Source: Enoplolaimus lenunculus
Lineage: Eukaryota > Nematoda > Enoplea > Enoplida > Thoracostomopsidae
Length of the DNA: 64,000 nt
Direction: 5' to 3'
Assembly: GCA_030248215.1 (NCBI GenBank)
Contig: JASANG010002067.1
Span: 430,631 to 494,630 of the forward strand
The position numbers were made by a program, and so were the translations under genes. Positions 25,921-37,000 of the stretch are shown piece after piece; the stretch's first letter is position 1; each line of letters opens with the position of its first letter. Under the pieces are notes generated by a model. It was given only the letters and a program-made list of their open reading frames with translations, searched no databases and was not told the DNA's origin.

Positions 25921-27761
25921 AGTCCGCGTTTACAGCTGCTTTTGTTAAAAGGTCTAAAGTCCCAGTTTTTGTTGCATACTGCACAGGGCATACAAGTGTT
26001 TGTTCTGATTGATAAGCATACGTACGGTAAGCGGATGTAACGCAACTAATGCCGTACGTACATTACATGCGCATATATACCTACAGGATGAAGTTGTTGA
26101 CGTTGTATACGACCGAGTGCTACAAAGACAGCAATTTTGGCTCGAGGGCAAACGGTCCGCTGTCCTATTTTAAGTGTATTTCAAGACACAGCATCACTAG
26201 TACACATAAAGCCTGCCATCTAGGGAAATAAGTCCACAAAAACCTCCGCTAGAGAATACAGTCCCGGGAAAGAATTACTTCAATTCCGTATGATTAATCC
26301 CACACAAAATATGCTAGCTAAGATACTTATTGAGAACTAAAACCGCACAAATAATCTTTAACGCAAGTCTGACAACGTACAGGAATATTTAAAATTAGTT
26401 GCTCGCCATTAGAAGTCGCTGGAGTTGACGAAATAATCTGTATTCAAATGCGATTTACAATATCGGACTGCATTTTTGCTTAATTCCTTGATGTTTTGAA
26501 ATTTTCATTTCCTAAAACAAACCAAACTTATGCAATCTTGGATTTAGCTTGATATTTATCGGAATGATGTCTTCGTACTTTAAATTATCTCAAGTGAAAA
26601 TTTTGCATCGAGTATGCACTTTCAAATACTAAATTTTTTACCTTTGCAAGAAACAAAGTCAACTTTATATACATATGCCAATTGGAGCCGCAAGTTTATA
26701 TACTGGGCGTCATTTTAAATTCTGACCGCTCTGTATTTAATAAGAAGTCAACTGAGTATATGCTAATCAGTAAAAGGCTAACTTGCAAATGTGGCAATCT
26801 GAGAAGAGCACATTTGAATTTCCCATGACACAGAACCCATGGAGCTCATAACTTTTAATTTCACGCCCGCCACGCTAAGCAATTTCTTATCATGGACCAG
26901 AACTGTCCAAAAGTGCTTTGTCAGCGATTCTTGCTGTCTGCATAATGAACAGTTTTAGTGTGGGGTTCCCTCCTGATTAGTGTTTTTTAAATGTGTAAGG
27001 TTCACAAAAGCCGCACCCTCCCCCGGAGATAGAAAAAGCACAAAATTGGTTCAAAAAGTTTGGTTGTTGCAGAAAAATTTCCTCCTGCATTTGTATCGTG
27101 AAATAAAATAGTAAATTAGGTGCGCTAAATTAGTCATTAAACTCAAAACTGGCGCAATTCAGCTCAGTGCGTCGGTTTTTCACAATGAAAAAATTTAGAT
27201 TTCTTAACTGTTGAAAATATGTACATTTTCTGTTCCGCAGTAGTCCATAAGATCACAATATTCAACTCATAAAAAATTGAAATTTAATTGAAATTATTAG
27301 GGGAGGTTATGAGAAGCCAAATCAGCATTAGGTTTTAAGTATAGATCCCTTTTTACGCTGATGTTTATGCTTAGCCTTAGGAATAAGAGAAATATGCTGA
27401 GATATATTCTGGTACACCCCAAGAATAACATTCGTCATCTGTTTCTGGTTTTCTAGCATCACTGTAAAAATGCAAACATTTACATTACGTGTGTGACAGA
27501 AAAAATGTGTAAAAGTAAAGTCAATCAATTCGATTGTAACTTTTACTTGACATAAAAATAACGAGCCAATGTTACTTTTACGGCCGTAAGTAGCAGTAGA
27601 TTAAGCGTATACCTAAGCCTACATAAGCCTAAGCCTAAGCGTTGCAAAAGTGTATTCCTAAGCCTAATCCTAAGCCTAAGCAACAAATTGTAGTCCAAAA
27701 TGTAAACCTACTCTTTTACCGATCCACCAGAAGCCTTCAACGGCTCGGCAAATTTTTCACC
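25921..27761. other. intergenic, nothing recognised apart from a CCTAAG tract
   Basis: This is AT-rich sequence without a convincing coding region. A (CCTAAG)n tract lies at 27611-27681. The short open frames show no domain signature. Confidence 0.55.
27611..27681. repeat. (CCTAAG)n tract within a dispersed repeat
   Basis: Several CCTAAG/GCCTAA units are mixed with variants. The flank to its left (TTTTACGGCCGTAA, then TTAAGCGTATA) matches the flank of the tract at 38186-38210, so tract and flank were spread together. Confidence 0.6.
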
Positions 27762-29720
27762 TTAATCAGCCCAACGGTCTACATATGTAGACAACACAAC
27801 TAGCGTTAGTTTTGGCTTATCTCAGGGTGCTCTCCTCCTTTAACTGGCTTGAGACAGTCAGAACTAGTGTTCTGGCGGAGTTCCACCCGCTCCCCGTCCA
27901 GCCTCCCACTGCGGGCGCGTTGTCCAGTTAAGCACAGTCGTTGCACGTTATGGTGCGATTCATGTGGTCCTTGCACACTCGTTTTCCACATGACGAACAG
28001 CTCAATCTCGTAGATTTGCGACAACTTGTGACCTGACATTTGGTCGGTTTACCAGATGTAGAAGGTTCGTTTCGCTTTTGAGGCAGCCCGTAAGCCATAA
28101 ATGAATCCTTTGATTTTGCGTAAATTTTTTCACTACTGTAACGTTTGGTCATATGGTCTTGCGCTAGTTGTTCGGCTACTTTTTTCATGAAAACATTGCG
28201 TGAATTTTGATATCCGTTCAGTTTCATGACAATGAATGCGTTGTGCAACGCAATATCAATCATATTGAAAACGCAGACTAGAGGATAACGATTCGTTTTG
28301 CGTTTGCAGGTAAAATCATCAATGCAAGAGTCCATTACATCAACCCCGCCTTTTCCCAAATTATAATCCAAGATAACTGCTGGTTTTTTGTCCTCTCTGC
28401 TGGTGCAAACTTCGTTTTTCACATGAACTGAACTTAGTAATAGCACATTTTTATTTTTCTTTGGACAATAAGACGCCAACATTATGCGGTTATTGTGGTC
28501 CCATAAAAATCGGGTGCTATAGACCTCTTGTTCTTTTGTTGACTTTAGCACCGGAGGTACGCTGCGGCGATTTGCCATTATTGTGCCTGTGCACGTTAGC
28601 CCACTTTGTAATAGGTCCACAGCCAATTCATGGGATGTGAAATAGCGGTCCATGAAAATGTTTCGCTGAGTGATTCGGACGGTATATAATGAAGACGTAA
28701 GTTGGACTGAAATAGGTCCCAAACATCTCGTATAGCAGCCATTTTGTCACTTTTTTGACGCTCCCGGCGAGTCAGTTTGTTGTCGAATGTTACATTTTTC
28801 AGCAACTGTTTCATTCTGTTTTTTGACAGCGCGCAGCGGTAAAAGGGCCTGCTGTCGTTTTTGGTGAATAGTGAAGCCACTGGAGACATGTTATCGCGAT
28901 CTGCACCAGCTCTGATTACCACCCCAAGCCAAGCTTTCAGCTCGCACATTGGTAGCGTCGAAAAATTGCGCGCCCGCAGTCGCCTACTAGTGAGTCGCTA
29001 AATTGTATGTAAAATGGGCTCGTTTATATAGTGATAAAATGCTTGTGACTCTGTTGTAGGGTTTACTGCAGTGCCTTCGCGAAAGCGAATTATATTTCTA
29101 GCTAACACACGGACAGGCGGTGTTGTAGAATGCCACTCAACACCCGTCGCTGACAAAAACACATTACTTCCACTAGAAGTCTCGTCCATATCGCTCAACT
29201 CACTACTAGATGCGTCCGATTGTTTTTGTAATTCACCATCACTATCTTGCTCATAAATAGCAGCCTCTTCACTACTGCATTGACCTAACTCAACTGATTC
29301 TGAGTCGTCATTTGAACTATTGTCGTCCGGTTTGTCATCTTCTGTCTCTGAATCACTTGGTTCTAATACACGTCGTACGACCTCAGTCAAAGATAATTTA
29401 TGCAAACCTGACATTTCCCTGACTTTACCTCACCATACAAAACCGTGTGTAAGAACAAAACGTTCCAATTCTTGTCAAAACTCAAACTATGATCAAATCA
29501 ACATCTGTCTACATATGTAGACGGTCGGGTTATATAGGTATATGACTCACTGTACAGCAAACTTTTGTTCCCACAATGCTATAAGTTTTTTATACTACTA
29601 TAACAGAATAATTATCGATGGAAATTAAACAATAGATTCTTAACTATAGCACCTGCCGAACAATCAATTGTCGAACTGGTTATGTCTACATATGTAGACT
29701 GTCGGGCCATTGAGGGTTAA
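27762..29720 (-). mobile_element. decayed piggyBac-family DNA transposon
   Basis: TTAA sits at both outer ends (27762-27765 and 29717-29720), the piggyBac target duplication. Inside them, the related inverted ends each carry the palindrome GTCTACATATGTAGAC (27777-27792 left, 29684-29699 right), with an extra internal copy at 29507-29522. The element is about 1.96 kb, shorter than complete relatives, in line with the missing catalytic segment described under its transposase. Confidence 0.9.
27928..29414 (-). pseudogene. piggyBac transposase, broken (internal deletion, frame disrupted)
   Basis: Three open segments lie in order on the minus strand. 29414-28998 is the acidic N-terminus, ending in the WHSTTPP and NIIRFREGT region. 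28949 to about 28660 holds KAWLGVVI and RDVWDLFQSNLRLHYIPSES. About 28690-27928 holds NIFMDRYFTSHELAVDLL, GKGGVDVMD, the conserved RKTNRYPL and a C-terminal cysteine-rich zinc domain (CQVTSC to CNDC). The sequence jumps straight from LHYIPSES to the second catalytic region, so about 90-100 residues, including the first catalytic Asp (the CDSGT region of piggyBac), are deleted and the frame changes there. A stop also separates the first and second segments. It cannot be active. Confidence 0.92.
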
Positions 29721-29778
29721 ATGCCAAAATACGGATGGTACAAATTTTTTGAAATTTTTTAAACAATATTGTTCTGAC

Positions 29779-30139
29779 CAGGGTGCAACCGGAATTCCGG
29801 TTCTTGTAGGGAAATCCGGTATTTTTCACTATAAATTTTTATCATTGGAAAATTTAAGAAAAATTGACATATTATTCTTTATTTTTCGAAAATTATCTGA
29901 GCGTGTATTGTCAAAGTTTTTAATTTGTGTTATACTTTATGTTTCCAGTTACTGCATTTGTTTCAGGATTTTGGCATCCTAAAGCGTGTGTTTACACCGT
30001 TAAAAGCGATAAAATAGCTTTAAAAATGAATTTTTCGGAACAAGTATTTTGTTTTCCGGTTCATATTCCGGTTCCGGTATTTTTTAACTTTCCAGTTCGG
30101 GTTCCGGTTCTGGTAATTTATAATTCCAGTTGCACCCTG
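29779..30139. mobile_element. hAT-type MITE, 361 bp
   Basis: The left end is CAGGGTGCAACCGGAATTCC and the right end is the inverse complement of CAGGGTGCAACTGGAATT. The flanking 8-mers gttctgac and gtttcgac agree at 6 of 8 positions. It lies 59 bp from the piggyBac end. The inner words CAGGATTTTGGCAT and TTAAAAGCGATAAAA recur at about 46285-46340. Confidence 0.82.
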
Positions 30140-31002
30140 GTTTCGACATATTAAGGTTATAGCGGGTCCTGAAGATTTGAAGCAATCCTAACCCTTTCAC
30201 ACATAGAGTATACTATGAGCAACTAAATACAATAATGTACGCAATATATACACACTGTGAGCAGTGTTTAACATTTATAACATATATGCGCAGTGCAAAA
30301 TCTCCACAAGACGTGAGAACTCTCTCGTGCTCGAGCGTCAGGCTCCTATAGCTGAGTGGTCATCGTAAACGCCTTCCACTCGTGAGACTGGAGATCGAAT
30401 CTTACCTTTAAATTATACATCTCATGTGATATTGAAAATATTAATGTGAGAAAGGGATAATTTAACAATGTAACAACAAAACATATTTTTAAGTGTAAGA
30501 CTATTAGCCCAAGCAAAAAATTTGTCTAAATTTTAAGCTTTGACTATTTCGTTCGATTGAGAAGGCGGGCAATAGCGGATCCAAAGGTTGCGGGCGCGCG
30601 TACAATTTTCTCCCTCAGAAATTTGTTATAAAATGACAAGGTTTTTACTTTGTAATTGTCCTCGCTCAGAAAGTTATTCTGCAAACAATGTTTACGTCCC
30701 TACCTTACAATTTTACCCCCTCAGAAAAATTTTTGGTGAAAAATTGCGTTTCAAAACATTTACGAGCCTGCCCCATCAGAAATTTCTGGATCCGCCGGCG
30801 AAAGCAGGACACAACTAAAAAGCAACTTGGACTGATGTTTGTACGATTTAGCGCAAGTATATTTTAATGTGGTTCTTTCATCCTGGAAGGTAAAACGACT
30901 GCTGTATATAGATGCAGGGAAGACTGGCATTCGATAGAATCTCTGTTGCAGTGGTTTATAAATTAGACGGAGAAATATCCGATGCCCATCACATGAACAC
31001 AA
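30140..31002. other. intergenic with a tRNA-like SINE fragment
   Basis: At about 30340-30405 (+) the word TATAGCTGAGTGGTCA (A-box-like) is followed by GGAGATCGAATCTT (B-box-like), so this looks like a tRNA-derived SINE head. Nothing else is recognised before the 3' end of the hydrolase gene. Confidence 0.45.
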
Positions 31003-34000
31003 TCATTTGTGTCCGCTATCAAAACGGCCCAATTTGTTCGCATCGCCTGGTGCTGGCTGGTCAATTCTATATATCCAATCAGCTGGTGCAAAATAACCAT
31101 CATATTCCATTAAGTCCGGCGTCGTATCATAATGATAGTGCCCACCTTGACCATGTTCGCTAAACCCATGAGTGTGCTCCAGTCGCAAGTCTAAGTCGCC
31201 CTAAACATTTTAATCTATATATTTTACACAAATTTATTTCATGTTTTGAAATTCATAACCGCGACGAAGTAACAGAATCAAATAGATGAGTTTATTCTTT
31301 ATTTCGCACACACTTAAAACTGTTATGAAGTCTGCCTTTTTTGCATTTGATTTTGACTTCTGTAATACAAATTTGTAGCATAGGAAGCTTTGGTGAACGT
31401 CGAATGTCCGAATTGCTATTTGCTCATAATACCATAGGGCAATCAGAACCTGCTTCCGGTACATATCTAATAGCACACACTAATGTTTACCGTGTCACTT
31501 GAAACAATTACACTGCAACAAAGCATTGGAGCATCGAATTCATAAAACTTGAGCCATCGGCAAATGTCATCTTCTGTTTTCAAAGGATGTGAGGCAAAGT
31601 CAGGCTGAAATAATGAAACATCAGAATGTAAAAAATACCTGTTTTACCCCCACAACCAGCACCACGTGTGGGTGGTGGGGGTCCGGTTTCAACCCTGTGA
31701 GTTTGATAGGGGTGCGGTTTTACCCCAGTAGGGGAGTGTGGGGTGTAGTTTTACACCAGTGGGGGCATTTGGGGGCAGACGTACTACTAATTATGGAACC
31801 TGAAGTGTGATCGGCGTCGACAACAGGATGCTGTTGGCTGAACTATACAAAAGGGAGACGATGCTGATGTTGCTAGGGAGATATTTTGTGCGCACCGAGC
31901 CTCAATCAAATGTTCAATTATTTGCTGCTGGGTTTTAACCAGGTTGTTAAATTTTTTGGCCCATGTTACTTTCAGGAGCGTCCCGTTTTCTTGCGGGACA
32001 GCAATAGTGCTGGAGAGCAGCATTTGCTATTCCTGTTTGTGCATGCATACGCGAAGATTATTAAACTTTGTTAAATTTTGTGACTAAACAACTCGCATTT
32101 ATAAGTCATATCTCAGTAATAATTTTTAGTACGATATATATCATGCGTAACGTCTATGACCCATGTGCTACAAATTTTCTTTCAATTGCCGATGTTATAT
32201 TTTTTGGTTCAGCCCTTACGATATATATCATGCGTAACGTCTGACGCGAATTGTCAATAATGTGCAAATAATCATCCTATTCACTTTTGCAATCAAAGTT
32301 TGATGTACAAAATAGGAACTTCATTTCAAATATAGCCGAAAACAATTAATACGCACAATTTTATAGGTATCAAATCTAATGCATTTATTTTGAATTAGTT
32401 TTGATGTGGGCTACAACTTGGATTCGTTATTCATTTGGTACAATTTGTCTAATAAACACTCAAGATACCAAAATTAGTTTTCACCGAATTCACGAATTGA
32501 AGTATGAAGCACATTTAAAGTGTAGAGAAACTGTGGTCAAACTATAAGTCATATCATAACTACATTTCTAAACTTGTGCAGGACACGTTGCAAAGGTTAC
32601 AATAAAACACCTGCCACTACTGCCACAAGAAATAGGTTCAAAATTGTCACGTGAAAGGTCATGCGGATGCATCCACAAACTTGTTTAAGTGCACAATTGA
32701 AGCTCAATGTGAAAAAAAGAAAATATTCAAAGCATAACTGAAAATCTCAAATTTGTGATGACAAATTCTGTAATACAGCCACCTGACGGTAAACCGGAAA
32801 CCAAAGAGCAAAACAGCAGATGACAATCCAGCAGGAATTCAACAACATGGGGTCATGCAGATGCATCCTCAATACTGCGGAGTACACAATTAACCTGACA
32901 AGTTCGAAACGAAAACATAGAACAGCTGCTAGTGAGCAATGTAAAAACTCCGCAATGTCTTGTGGAACAAGCCCCAAAGTTTTGACAAATAATTTTCATT
33001 AGTTCAAAACGGAACGCACAGTTCTCATCTCAATGTTGCTTATTTGCACAGTATTCTTTGTAAAATTTGTCAATGTTTGCAACTTTCAGCCACAATCACA
33101 ACGTTTCAACACTACAAATACTGAGAACTGGTAAACAGTTCCATTCTTATGACAGATATTCACAGACTGTGTATTCAACAACAGCATAAAATCAACACGT
33201 GCCGGCGGCATATCCGCAAAAAGGTTTCCCAAAGCAACAATCATAAATCATATGCTTGAACTTCACATCATCTCAAAAGTTGCTGGTAAACGTTTCGTCA
33301 CGGCAGATTTTAAACATGCTATGAAATTGGCATTGGAACGCGCACAAAGATATATTTATGCCAAAGGACGAATTAAGTTTTTATTTCAATTCAACAAGCC
33401 TATTGGACTTACTCCTTAGAACTCAAACGGCTACTATTTAATGGTAATCACAAACTTAGCGGACACTGTCATTACACTGCATCGTGATCAAAAACGATAG
33501 TAACGAGCAAATCTGCAGTAAAAGAATAGAATTCTCAGACTGGTTACAATCTAATTTTTAATGCACATTATACACGTATTGGTTATAGGCAGATGCTAGA
33601 AATTGTTTATTACTACTGCGAAACCTACTTGAAAAGAACTTTGTCGTGAATAAATTCTTAATATCAAACCAAACTGATGTTAATAGTGTGAAATACAAGG
33701 ATAAATGCTTTTCTCTTGTATAAATTTCAATAGTTCTTAATTCATAGTCTTAAACATAACACTTAGACCCACAATCTTTGTCCAACACTCAGTTATATAT
33801 AAAAACAGTACGAATATATTTTGTTTCTTCATGCTATGATATTTTCAGTAATAAAATATATTAAATAGTTTTACTAATTTCATATGTTTCCAAAGTTTAT
33901 CATGTTGTAATCGGCATCTATCTTACTTTATGCGTCGAGTAACATCTATATAACATGCAGTAAACGTATGTATAGCCTATAATTTGCAATTGCTTTGAAA

Positions 34001-37000
34001 ATTCTCTATGGTATGCAGTACACGTAACCTTTCCCAATCTATAAGTTCTATTACAACTTAACATTAAAACCTATCACGAGCTTCAAGTATCGATATTTTG
34101 CTTCAACCCGTGATTTTTAATATCATGACTAAGGTTCAACAGCACTTTCTTTTCAAAATATCCTCTGTGCTCTGCCAAAACCTATATTAAATATCCACAT
34201 AAATTTTTATTGATCGCTTGCATCATTATACTTAAACTTAATGGATTTTAAATGGCTCATAGCCCCATGCATTATCTTTGCGTGATAATTTCAACAGCTG
34301 TTTTGTCTTTTGAAATACAAAACTGAAGGTTAGGGGAATTTAATTGCACAGCGCAAAAGTAGTGTATTTTCACACATTTTTTCGAATCAAGACTTTTGTT
34401 GTACATAGGTGATGCTGAATTTTATTTGGTAGGACATACATAACTTTAAGGAAATGACACAGCGTGTATGGATACCACTGGGTACGTGGATCTGTTAAGT
34501 GGGAATATTTTTGAGCGAAAGCCCGAAGGACGCGGAATTTTAGCACATCGGGTCGGAAGCCACCACTCTATTTTTCTTACTTGATGCGATCTATTGTTTG
34601 TTATTTGTATATGTATTGAGGTATTAAGAATTTGTTTTAGAGCAGAATGGATGCGTAAATTAATGTTTTTATCAAAAAATTGCATGATGTTTGACTAAAT
34701 TTTAGACACGAAAAAAATTTTGGACATTTATGGCGGCATTATGGTTTATAACGAAAACAATCAAATATGCTATCCAATTTTGGTGAAGGCAGTATGGACT
34801 GTGTTGGGCCTATGGAATTCTTATGTTAAGTTCGGGTGTTGCCGAGAAAAGGATCCTTTCTGATATGGAACTGCGTGAGCTCTCTCTACGGCTTTAACGT
34901 ATCTGTGTTGTCCCTCGGTACCGTTCAGGCTATGTTTAAGTTGCCTTGCAACATCTTAATGAGGACATCAAGCCTAAAGAAGGGGGAATGTAGGGATACC
35001 ACTGGATCCGTGAATACGCCATTTGGGAATATTTTTCAGGTACAGCCCGAAGAACGCTGAATTTTAGCGCATCGGGTCATAAACCACCACTTTAAAATTT
35101 GTGAGCCGTAGCGGTATGTTTTGCTGTTGGATTCAAGTATGTGACGCGCGGGTGTAGCATTCCGCGGGCGTGAAGTTCGGTGGTTTCAATTTTAGATATA
35201 AGAGCTCGACGAGAGATCGCAGGTGGGTAGAAAAGACGGGTAAAGTCGAATCATTCTGTGTTTTAGGTTTCCATAATGTTGTTGTTGTTATTGTTTTCTT
35301 GTTGCTGCTTTCTTTTTTACATTTCTCGGTCAAAGATTTCCTACCGGTTTTCAAAAATTATGCAAAAATTGCAAAAATTTCAAGAAGCTTATGCGCTTCC
35401 GATTATGCAAATTGGCATTAGCCATCTGACAGGGTATGAAAGAAACTGTCTATTTGACAATTTAGGCATTCAGTCTGCTTTCATCCTCGGTTGCCAGTAC
35501 GGTACCAAATTTCAGCTGATGCCCATTCGAGTTATTTTACTGGTTTTTATGTTTTCATGCTTTCGGATTTTTAGACAGGTGTGGCCAACTTCAAGAAAGA
35601 AGTCGGTTGCAGTAAGCCTTGTTTATTGGGACAATGCGGCATAACCTAGTAACGATGCGTATGCATAATGTCTCCACGGTGTAAATTCAATAAATTACAG
35701 GTTTCTGTTTTCGTAAGAACCTAAGTCTAAAATTGTTTTGGAGGTTTTCCTTTCAATTTTGTTGCAGGAGCTGATTGTGATATATGTTTTACCCGTTTAT
35801 ATTTGTTCTGTTGTTAGGCTGCAGCCATTCCCGCTGGACGGAATTTTTTGTGTTAAACCTGACCCGGTGAGTTCGATTCATGGCGAGCGAAACCGAGTAA
35901 ATTTTGTTGTTATAATCCGAATGCGAAAAATTCGTTCTTTGTGAATATCATCCTTTTTCTTTGATATCCTCTTTATTTTTCGGGCCCTGACTATTTTTCA
36001 ACTGTAATGCATATAAAATTTTTAACTGTCCTAGAAATGGACGGTGTGGGTCCCCCATTTTCATTTTCATTCTTTGTCCAACACCTTTTACCAAAAATTT
36101 GTTTTTCCCCGCACTTCGAACTTTTTCGTGCCAACCGGACGGTTGAGATGATGGCCAGCAACGGTGGTGAGAAGTTTTTTCCAGGGGAAAGAATGCGCTA
36201 GGGTATGAGTCTCCTAGACCCTAAATTTCTTTTTGACATAATTTGAGTGTTTCGATACGTAAAGTTAGCAGCCGCCTTCATATCATAGTCCACAAACACG
36301 CAGAATATTGTTTCTTTTCATGTAAATTTCCAAATTTTTATGATCTTTTGTGAGTGGACACGTAAATACAGTACCTTGGACCAAGTTTACAATAACCACA
36401 TAAACTCCATTTTTATTCCAAGGCGTTATACCGATACTCTTATTAAACTTGCATACAAACTCAATCCGTATATTATGTTCATATATTTGTTCACATTGTA
36501 TCGCGCATTTTATAACTTGTTTGTAGTTAGCCGCTATAAAACCTTTTCTTGGAATTTTTCATGTTGCATGTAAACGTAACATATGGGGCGAGATTATAAC
36601 GTTGGAAATCTTTTGGGGTAGGTTTGAATAGTTTTACAACCTTTGGTTTTGGAGGAATATATACTCCAGGCCAAGATTGGCTACGTATTAAAGAGTTGCA
36701 GCAAAAATAGTGGTTTGATTTGATGAGTAGTTTGGCGATGAATATAACGTTTGGTCACAACAATTTGAGTGTGTATAAAGAAACTGTTGTGTTAAATGTC
36801 AGGTTTTGAACCTTTGCTCGACAATTTTTGAAAATGTACCCAAGTGACCTTAACTCTACTTATGTTTATAACAACTGTTTTTGGTATACTTCGCAATCTT
36901 TTATCCTTGTTGCTTCCTGAACTTCTGTGCTAATTTTCTAGTTTGAACATTAAATTGACTTTTCCACGACGTTGCGGATGTTTCCGGATAATATTTTTAA

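Noticed and set aside
31787-32023. 78-residue minus frame with VTWAKKFNNLVKTQ, weakly echoed at about 46430-46500
   Set aside because: It may be a scrap of a transposon protein, but the similarity is short and no domain can be named.
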